DNA of 64,000 nt from Pseudomonadota bacterium (lineage in GTDB: Bacteria > Pseudomonadota > Gammaproteobacteria > Steroidobacterales > Steroidobacteraceae). Below the pieces are notes generated by a model. It did not search any database. It was given only the letters and a program-made list of their open reading frames with translations, and was not told where the DNA came from. Shown here in pieces: positions 58,301 to 64,000 of this stretch. The stretch's first letter is position 1. Every line of letters begins with the position of its first letter. A program made the position numbers and the translations under genes. The DNA lies in NCBI GenBank assembly GCA_018241425.1, contig JAFEDU010000005.1, forward strand, positions 62,001-126,000, written 5' to 3'.

Positions 58301-58951
58301 CTAGTGCTGCGACGGAACCGCCGCAGTCGATGCCGCGGCGGTCCCGAAATACAGCTGGTACTCCCCGGTAAGCGCGCGCACGGCTGGATCGTTCGCGAGG
58401 TCTTTAAGAAACAGATCCACGGTCGTCTTTGCCCAGACTTCTCCATCCGGTCCGAGGCCGTGCGTCGTGTCGGCGGCCTTGTTGTTGAGGTATTCCTTGC
58501 GCGATAGGTTCGCGGTGTACTCCCGCCGGAGCACCTTCTGGCCGTTGACGAGCAGCTCGTAGTGCATCGAATGCTCGCCGCTCATGACTACCGGCGACAG
58601 TCCCAGCGTACCCACCGCCGCAAGACCGCTGAAGAAGTTCTTGGCGTCCACGTGTGCCGGACGGACGGTGTGATAGATGAACAGCTGGATCGGCGATCCC
58701 GGGGCTTCCTTGGACAGATTCACCAGCATGGGACTGGCGTGCAACGCGTCGAAGAGCTCGGCACCAGCGCCATCGCCATGGAAGGCGACCGGTGGTAACA
58801 CGAGCGCGCTGGCGCTCGCGGGCGGGGCTGCGGATGGCGGGGATTCGTCAGCCAAGGAGGCGACGCAGGTTATCGCCAACGAGGCGGACACGGCCGCGGT
58901 CCAGATTGCGCGCCGCGCAGACGCGTCACGCCTCCATGCTACTGGTAGCAC
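58301..58951 (-). CDS. Exported protein of unknown function, coupled to a trypsin-like protease
   Basis: This protein of up to 216 residues has an N-terminal signal sequence (ARRAIWTAAVSASLAITCVASLA) and a mature part without recognised domains (PMLVNLSKEAPGSPIQLFIYHTVRP, GLSPVVMSGEHSMHYELLVNGQKVLRREYTANL, VWAKTTVDLFLKDLANDPAVRAL). The pattern resembles GNA1162-like or CsgG-adjacent periplasmic proteins, but only weakly. The GTG start lies inside the end of the protease gene (13-base overlap), so the two are translated together and may work as protease and partner. Confidence 0.7.
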   Translation of the reverse strand: MLPVAWRRDASARRAIWTAAVSASLAITCVASLADESPPSAAPPASASALVLPPVAFHGDGAGAELFDALHASPMLVNLSKEAPGSPIQLFIYHTVRPAHVDAKNFFSGLAAVGTLGLSPVVMSGEHSMHYELLVNGQKVLRREYTANLSRKEYLNNKAADTTHGLGPDGEVWAKTTVDLFLKDLANDPAVRALTGEYQLYFGTAAASTAAVPSQH

Positions 58952-60141
58952 TTGACGCTCACCACTGCTGGCAAAATGTCGTCCACCGGCCGCTCACCAG
59001 AGGAACGAGATTCTGTGCCATCGGTAAAGGCTACCGCATGCTGCTGGAGAAATTTCGTTACGTACCTGGACTCGAGCGCGAAGTTGACGTTCTGAGGCAG
59101 AACGCCTGTCTTGAGAAGTTCGCTGGCGTTGAGCGTCCCCACAGCGACTCCCAGCACATTGCCTTGCAGGTCGACTACAGGACCGCCGCTTGCACCGGGC
59201 TGAATCGGCGCCGTGAACTGGAACTGTCCCACAGAACCGCTTAGTCCAGCCCGAGAGCTGAGCGTACCGCGCGTAACAGTCGGCGCGTCCGTCATCAGGG
59301 TTTGCAGGGGGAAGCCGACGTTAACAACGCTCTCGCCCAGATCCGCGTGTTCGCGCAGACTGAGTGCATGCTCACTGGGCGCGTGGGTCTCGAGCACGGC
59401 CAGGTCGAGCAGTGCGCTGCTGGCCTTCGGAGTTGCAGGGATCGAGCCCTGCGCGGAGCGCACCTCGATGCTTGCGCAATCGTTCACGACGTGTGCAGCC
59501 GTGAGCAGATCTCCGGCCTTGTTCAGGAAGAATCCGGTGCCGCTCACCACCGGCTTTTCATGGTCGATGAGCTGATCGATCTTGACACTGACCCCAACTT
59601 GGCTGGGGTACTTGGCCGCCTTGGGGCGCAGTTCCGCCACGATTTCAGTCAGGGCGCGCGTGAGTGCCTGCTCCGACAGGCTACCCAGGTAATCCGGACC
59701 ACGCACCGGAGAGCCCGGAGCCAGGCGGGCGACGGCATCGCGCTGCATGAGCGAAGCTCCGCCTGCGTCGTAGACCTGGTAGTGGACTGTCATGACAATC
59801 TGCTGATCTTCCTTCTTTAGTGAAGGATGGATCGTCACAAGTAACCCGAAAGGAACCCCCCCAGACAGCTCGTACATGAAACTCGATTTGAAGAAATGCT
59901 GTGCGGTGCTAAGCGTCAGTTCCTCGAAGCTGAGGCCAAGTTGCACTGCGCTCGTCGTCTGAAAGCCGCCGGGTGAGCGAAAGGGATTGCGGAAGTCGCG
60001 GATATTCTTCGGCAGGTAGATCGCCACCGACACGTCGGTTGGAAGCGTCAGGTCCTTGGGAAGGACAATGTCCTCTGCATGAAGACATGCCGGCATGGCG
60101 CACACCAGTAGCGACGTTAAAGCCGCGGTCCATTTGCTCAT
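58939..60141 (-). CDS. Exported trypsin-like (S1C) serine protease
   Basis: This 400-residue protein has a signal peptide ending near CLHAED, an N-terminal domain of about 170 residues that I do not recognise, and then a trypsin fold. The triad is His217 in LLTAAHVVND, Asp246 in LLDLAVLE and Ser318 in PGASGGPVVDLQG. There is no PDZ domain, unlike DegP. The N-terminal half (VPFGLLVTIHPSLKKEDQQIVMTVHYQVYDAGG) is beta-rich. A good GGAGG site precedes the ATG. It is co-translated with the following unknown exported protein gene. Confidence 0.88.
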   Translation of the reverse strand: MSKWTAALTSLLVCAMPACLHAEDIVLPKDLTLPTDVSVAIYLPKNIRDFRNPFRSPGGFQTTSAVQLGLSFEELTLSTAQHFFKSSFMYELSGGVPFGLLVTIHPSLKKEDQQIVMTVHYQVYDAGGASLMQRDAVARLAPGSPVRGPDYLGSLSEQALTRALTEIVAELRPKAAKYPSQVGVSVKIDQLIDHEKPVVSGTGFFLNKAGDLLTAAHVVNDCASIEVRSAQGSIPATPKASSALLDLAVLETHAPSEHALSLREHADLGESVVNVGFPLQTLMTDAPTVTRGTLSSRAGLSGSVGQFQFTAPIQPGASGGPVVDLQGNVLGVAVGTLNASELLKTGVLPQNVNFALESRYVTKFLQQHAVAFTDGTESRSSGERPVDDILPAVVSVKCYQ

Positions 60142-60224
60142 TTCGCCTCCCCGAAGGCAGATCCTACGCCTCCTCGATGCGCGCCGCTGCGGCGCAAATT
60201 GACCCCTGCCTGCCGCGAACCAGA

Positions 60225-60515
60225 ATTCCTCAAGAAGTTCGTGATGTCGGGTACTCCAAGATTCGTGACGTCGCCGTAACCGACCGACGCGTTGCAGAGC
60301 GCACAGGCCTGACTGGTGTCGTCGTTGGAGCCGGCCGTAATGTCGACGCTGACCGGTGTGCTGCCGGTGGTGATCGCGGATTGAACAGCAGATCGTTGAA
60401 GCCACCCGGACTCATTCGGGTGAGGATTGCCAGCGACATATTCTTCTGTTGCAGGTGCTGGCCAAGCAAGGCGCTGATACCGGCCCGCAGAGGTGTCCCG
60501 GCGCTGGTGCCTCAC
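60225..60515 (-). pseudogene. Remnant of a sedolisin (S53) peptidase C-terminus
   Basis: On the minus strand, one frame reads GTSAGTPLRAGISALLGQ (the S53 catalytic-Ser region), then HLQQKNMSLAILTRM and GGFNDLLFN. After a frameshift near 60382–60392 the next frame reads AITTGSTPVSVDITAGSND and VGYGDVTNLGVPDITNFL, the calcium-binding Asp-Ile and C-terminal pattern of sedolisins. A TGA stands just before the GTSAG segment, and no upstream part (Glu/Asp residues, pro-domain) exists. It is a decayed 3' fragment of a secreted peptidase gene. The rest of 60142–60581 shows nothing else. Confidence 0.7.
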
Positions 60516-60581
60516 GCCCGGTACCAGGGGCCGACGCCCCCGATACCGCGCGTCGAGCTGCTTGAGTCTGTCAGTGGTTTG

Positions 60582-61029
60582 CTACCTTAACAGTGCTTCC
60601 TGCGAGGTCCGTGAACCTAGTACGGTACGGATCTTGGCGCGATCGACCTCGGACTTGTTGGCAGCGTCGACCGAGCCCTCAATTTTCTCGCTCACCGCAT
60701 CGAGCTTGCTGCCCAGGTGATCCAGCGCCGCCCAGTTCTTGAACTCGGTGACGAGAATGATGTCCGGGTCCTGCGGACCGCGAGCCTCGGTGATCAGTAC
60801 GCGGTAACTCAGGATGAGTCCGGCCGCCTTGGCCGCTTCCTGCTGCTTCTTGTACGTCGTGGCCAGCCAGTGCATGTAGTCGTCAAAGTGTCCGTCGACG
60901 GTACGGATGTAGGCGGAGTTGACCACGGGACCGTCGTTGTAGTCCTTGCCATCGGCCCAAACCAGCCCCCCCCGGTATCGCGGCACAGAGTGTCGCAAGG
61001 GCGCTCAAGCGCCAGATGTTCTTCTTCAT
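60582..61029 (-). pseudogene. Exported alpha/beta protein disrupted by a frameshift in a G8 tract
   Basis: The first ATG (61029) opens a signal peptide, MKKNIWRLSALATLCAAIPGG, that runs into eight G bases (60966–60973 on the plus strand as C8) and then out of frame. With seven Gs the frame continues as LVWADGKDYNDGPVVNSAYIRT to the stop at 60582, giving 148 residues with a good cleavage site after VWA. The mature part (FDDYMHWLATTYKKQQEAAKAAG, DIILVTEFKNWAALDHLGSKLDAV) looks like a dimeric alpha-beta barrel (NIPSNAP-like), without certain function. Sequencing error, phase variation or a true mutation are all possible. Confidence 0.75.
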
Positions 61030-61196
61030 TGCGCATTCTCCGATAGTTGTGAGTGCTTAGGACTTGCCGCACCGCGGCCTGCGAGGCGGCTTGCAGGCGG
61101 GGACGCTACGCCCGATGTTGGAAAGCGGCCATAAGGAAACCGCCACCCGGGGCGATCTGCTTGAACGCAGGCGACCCGTCCGGTCGCAGTCGCCGG

Positions 61197-61907
61197 TCAG
61201 TCGGCCGCGCGCGGTCGGGGCTCGATCCACAGGGCGCGTGCGCGCCCGCACAGCTCGCCCTTGCCATCGTAGAGCGCGGTGCCGGCTTCGCGCTTTCGGC
61301 CGCTGCCGGAGATGGCCCAGCCAACCACCGTGCAGGCTTCGCCGACATGCACCAGTCGGTCCACGTGCACGGTGTACTCGGCGAGCAGGAGCATGCGGTC
61401 ATCGGCCGCCACGGCGTAGTAGCCCGGGCAATCCAGCGCCGCGGACATGAACTCCGCCTGTACCTTGCCATCGCCGCGATCGAGCGAGGTGTCTGGGACC
61501 CACGGCGCAGCCACGAGACCCAGTTCCCGCAGGGGACCTGCGAAGACGCGCATGCCATCGCCGCGCACCCGTTCCGTCCCGCACACGAAACATCCCGGAA
61601 AGCGGTGGTAGCGGAAGCCCGCGTAATCGCGCGAGGCCTCGACGGCCTCCAGGTAACGCGGATGCGGCGGTGGCGTAAGCGCCAGGGTGGCAGGCTCGCA
61701 TTCCCCGACGAGCGCATCGCCATCGCGTATCTGGAGCCGGCCTGCGGATTCCTCGTGCACCGAGAGCGCGGTTTCCAGGGGCGGCGGGCGGCGCAGCCGC
61801 ACGGTCACGGTGCAGCCGGCGCGCTGCGCAACGGCGCCGGCGAAATAGCCGCCGTTGGCGGATTCCGGCGGTCCCCGGAAGCGGCGTGCGATGAGGAGTG
61901 TGTCCAT
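61197..61907 (-). CDS. Thioesterase-like hotdog protein
   Basis: This 236-residue cytoplasmic protein looks like two hotdog-fold halves: FRGPPESANGGYFAGAVAQRAGCTVTVRLRRPPPLETAL in the first and AADDRMLLLAEYTVHVDRLVHVGEACTVVGWAISGSGRKREAGTALYD in the second. Between them is GCFVCGTERVRGDGMRVFAGPL, a Cys pair conserved in a family of putative acyl-CoA thioesterases. The substrate is unknown. The ATG at 61907 is chosen; an extended frame to 62003 lacks conservation signs. It is divergent from creD. Confidence 0.78.
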   Translation of the reverse strand: MDTLLIARRFRGPPESANGGYFAGAVAQRAGCTVTVRLRRPPPLETALSVHEESAGRLQIRDGDALVGECEPATLALTPPPHPRYLEAVEASRDYAGFRYHRFPGCFVCGTERVRGDGMRVFAGPLRELGLVAAPWVPDTSLDRGDGKVQAEFMSAALDCPGYYAVAADDRMLLLAEYTVHVDRLVHVGEACTVVGWAISGSGRKREAGTALYDGKGELCGRARALWIEPRPRAAD

Positions 61908-62035
61908 GCCAGAAGCATGGGGCCTCGGCGGCACTACTGTCGAGGGCGCACCTGCCACCGTTCGCCACATTCGCGCCACCGCCGCGCCACGGCACGACGC
62001 CATCCTCCCCGCAGCTCAACTCAGGGAGTCCTCTC

Positions 62036-63337
62036 ATGGAACTCGACAACCATACCGGCCGGACGGTGTCGGTCAAGGCCGGCATACTCACCGCCCTCTC
62101 GCTGCTGCTCCTGATCCCGCTCGCCATGCTGGCCAGCCTCGTTGCCGATCGCGTCAACGAGCGCAACGCTGCGATCGAGTCCGTGGCACGCGGCTGGGGC
62201 CAGCGCCAGTGGCTTGCAGGTCCCGTGATCGCCGTCCCGGTCACGGACGACGACGATCCAAAGTACGCCTGCGACTGGTACGTGCTGCCCGATCGGCTCG
62301 ATCTCTCGGTCGACCTCGGGGTGCAACCCGAACAGCGCCGCCTCGGCCTGTACCAGGTACCGGTTTACGTGGCGCGCGTGCGCGCGCGTGGCCAGTTCGA
62401 CCTGCCGCGCGAGCTTGGGCGGTTCGCGCGCGGCAATGAGCGCCGCCACGCGCATCCGGAGAGAGCACGCCTGCTGCTGCCGGTCCAGGACCCGCGGGGC
62501 CTGCGAAGCCTGAGCCTCAACATGACGGGCTTCGACGAACCCGGTCCGACGGGCACCTTCCCCATCGCGGCGCTCGCTGCACCGCTGGTCAAGGGTGCCG
62601 ACCTGACGCGGAACCCCGTGCCCTTCGAGATCAATTACAACCTCGCCGGCACCCAGTCACTCGGGTTCCTGCCGCTGGCGCGGGCGATGCAGGTAGAGGT
62701 GCGCGGCAACTGGCCGGATCCCGGCTTCAGCGACGGTCTACTACCCGTCGAGCGCCACGTGACTGCGAATGGATTTACCGCCCTGTGGCAGGTACTGGAA
62801 CTCAACCGCCCCTATGGCGATCGCTGGCTGGAAGGCACGGTTGGCGCGCAGGCGCTCCTAGCCAGCGGGTTCTCGGTGGAACTGGTGCAGCCGGTCGACA
62901 TCTACCAGCGGTGCCTGCGCGCCGTGAAGTACGGCGGCCTGTTCATCGCGCTGAGCTTCCTCACGCTGTTCCTTCTCGAGACACTGCTGCATACGCGCTT
63001 GCACCCGGTGCAGTACGGACTCATGGGCCTCGCCCTGAGTGTCTTCTACCTGCTGCTCCTCGCCCTCGCCGAGCACCTGGGCTTCGTCGCATCCTACCTG
63101 CTCGCAGCACTCGCCCTGTGCTCACTCATGGGGGTTTACCTCGGCGGCGCCCTGCACAGCCGCCGCGCCGGATTCATCACCGCGGGAGTCCTCGGCATCA
63201 CCTACGCGTTGCTGTACCTGCTGGTGACGTCGGAGAACTATGCACTGCTCGCCGGGGCGATCACGCTGTTCGCGCTACTGGCCACCGTCATGGTCCTGAC
63301 ACGCCGGCTCGACTGGTACTCGGGTGAGGAAGCATGA
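62036..63337 (+). CDS. creD: Inner-membrane protein CreD
   Basis: This 433-residue envelope protein of the CreD family is in enterics controlled by the CreBC system and linked to envelope integrity and beta-lactam response. One N-terminal helix (GILTALSLLLLIPLAMLASLV) is followed by a periplasmic domain (RGWGQRQWLAGPVIAVPV, GFDEPGPTGTFPIAALAAPLV, VERHVTANGFTALWQVLELNRPYG). The C-terminal part has about five helices (YGGLFIALSFLTLFLLETLL, GLMGLALSVFYLLLLALAEHLGF). The central segment is shorter than in E. coli (450 residues). GGGAG precedes the ATG. No creBC genes are next to it. Confidence 0.9.
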   Translation: MELDNHTGRTVSVKAGILTALSLLLLIPLAMLASLVADRVNERNAAIESVARGWGQRQWLAGPVIAVPVTDDDDPKYACDWYVLPDRLDLSVDLGVQPEQRRLGLYQVPVYVARVRARGQFDLPRELGRFARGNERRHAHPERARLLLPVQDPRGLRSLSLNMTGFDEPGPTGTFPIAALAAPLVKGADLTRNPVPFEINYNLAGTQSLGFLPLARAMQVEVRGNWPDPGFSDGLLPVERHVTANGFTALWQVLELNRPYGDRWLEGTVGAQALLASGFSVELVQPVDIYQRCLRAVKYGGLFIALSFLTLFLLETLLHTRLHPVQYGLMGLALSVFYLLLLALAEHLGFVASYLLAALALCSLMGVYLGGALHSRRAGFITAGVLGITYALLYLLVTSENYALLAGAITLFALLATVMVLTRRLDWYSGEEA

Positions 63338-63358
63338 GTCCCGCCTGCCCTCCATGCT

Positions 63359-64000
63359 TCAATGCGCGGAGCCGAAGCGGTAGCCCACACCGAGCCCGAA
63401 CAGCAGTGGGTCGATGCGCGCCTCGGAAATCTTGTTACCGTCGAACTTCACATCCGAGCGCAGCATCACCCACTTCAGGTCCGCGCTCAGGAACCAGCCG
63501 CCGCCCAGGCGGTAGTCGAAGCCGGCCTGGGCCGCAGGTCCGACGCTGGTCTTGTCCAGGGTGAGCGGGCCCACGGTGGGCACGTTGAGGTTGACGTCCG
63601 AGATCAGCGTGAGGTTCACGCCGGCCCCCAGGTAGGGCCTGAAGTCGCCGTCGGGCAGGAAGTTGTATTTCAGGGTCAGTGTCGGCGGCAGGTGCTTGAA
63701 CGTGCCGATCGCGGTCGGGCCGCCGAGCGCGCTCTTCTCGACCGTCACCGTCTGGCTCTGCGGGAGAGTCAGCAGCAGCTCGCTCGACCAGTGGCGCGTG
63801 AAGTAATACTCGAAGTCGAGGTCCGGTATCCATTTCGGGTTGATGTGGATCGCATCGGCGGGGATTGCCAGGGGAGCATAGGCGTCGGACTTGTTGGCCG
63901 GATCGAGGTACACGGCGCGCACCCGTACTTCCCACGGCCCGCTGTCGTCCGCCCGCACCCCCGGGGAGGACACCAGTGCCAGCACGGCCGCCACCCACAA
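63359..64000 (-). CDS. ompW: OmpW-family outer-membrane protein, 5' end cut off by the window
   Basis: This eight-stranded beta-barrel has at least 213 residues; the frame is open at the window edge within the signal peptide (AAVLALVSSPGVRADD). Family patterns are GPWEVRVRAVYLDP at the first strand, FEYYFTRHWSSELLLTLPQSQTV, HLPPTLTLKYNFLPDGDFRPYLGAGVN and the final strand LFGLGVGYRFGSAH. OmpW forms a narrow hydrophobic channel for small molecules and reacts to stress. It converges on creD with a 21-base gap. Confidence 0.92.
   Translation of the reverse strand: MWVAAVLALVSSPGVRADDSGPWEVRVRAVYLDPANKSDAYAPLAIPADAIHINPKWIPDLDFEYYFTRHWSSELLLTLPQSQTVTVEKSALGGPTAIGTFKHLPPTLTLKYNFLPDGDFRPYLGAGVNLTLISDVNLNVPTVGPLTLDKTSVGPAAQAGFDYRLGGGWFLSADLKWVMLRSDVKFDGNKISEARIDPLLFGLGVGYRFGSAH

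Noticed and set aside
61030..61196. Additional gene between the frameshifted gene and the thioesterase-like gene
   Set aside because: Only short frames without a ribosome-binding site or signal; nothing supportable is seen.

Overview
The window is GC-rich DNA that is almost fully coded, with short gaps and many ATGA, TGATG or GTGA start/stop overlaps. Gene content and order point to a gammaproteobacterium near the Xanthomonadales/Nevskiales/Steroidobacterales. Supporting marks are polA–(small RNA)–engB–cytochrome c4–dsbA, dapF–DUF484–xerC–hslV–hslU, DUF971–ubiE–ubiJ–ubiB, algZ–algR, and arginine synthesis through an N-acyl-ornithine carbamoyltransferase. The assignment is inferred from synteny, not from a marker-gene search.

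Layout. 0–3 kb: 3' part of an acylornithine carbamoyltransferase gene, then argB and argH in one operon. 3–10.3 kb: an FMN reductase, a membrane protein, an AraC/OsmC operon facing a tautomerase/methyltransferase pair across a cluster of phased direct repeats, a ring-cleavage isomerase/hydrolase pair, a MenI-like thioesterase, and an LptM-like lipoprotein. 10.3–13 kb: a DUF1501/DUF1800 pair. 13–20.4 kb: polA, a strongly supported unannotated small RNA gene, engB, cytochrome c4, a lipoprotein DsbA, corA, and an ArsR/SRPBCC operon with its operator. 20.4–26.6 kb: a four-gene minus-strand cluster of ECF sigma factor, Ser/Thr kinase and two exported proteins, followed by tRNA-Arg(CCG). 26.9–36 kb: a cytochrome c5, ubiK, amtB behind a sigma-54/NtrC-like control region, a hydroxyacid dehydrogenase with algZ/algR, an exported flavoprotein with a CXXCH motif, and a lower-GC patch. 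36–47 kb: hslVU, xerC, dapF, ppa, a FabH-like synthase, ribosomal protein THX, an RRM protein and a LysR regulator. 47–57 kb: a three-gene 2-oxoacid:acceptor oxidoreductase operon, then DUF971–ubiE–ubiJ–ubiB and a MATE exporter. 57–64 kb: an aldo/keto reductase, an exported trypsin-like protease with an unknown partner, a decayed S53 peptidase, a gene broken at a homopolymer tract, a thioesterase-like protein, creD and a partial ompW.

Functional themes. ubiK, ubiE, ubiJ and ubiB indicate aerobic ubiquinone synthesis. Cytochromes c4 and c5 suggest a high-potential respiratory chain. KorAB with its FAD/Fe-S partner suggests ferredoxin-linked 2-oxoacid metabolism alongside aerobic respiration. 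AmtB control suggests NtrC-type nitrogen regulation.

The most novel items are the small RNA between polA and engB, with a sigma-70-like promoter, an operator-like palindrome over its -35 box and a C-rich loop; the ECF/kinase pair whose sigma factor has threonines where acidic residues usually lie; and a Tat-exported FMN dehydrogenase carrying a heme-c-type motif.
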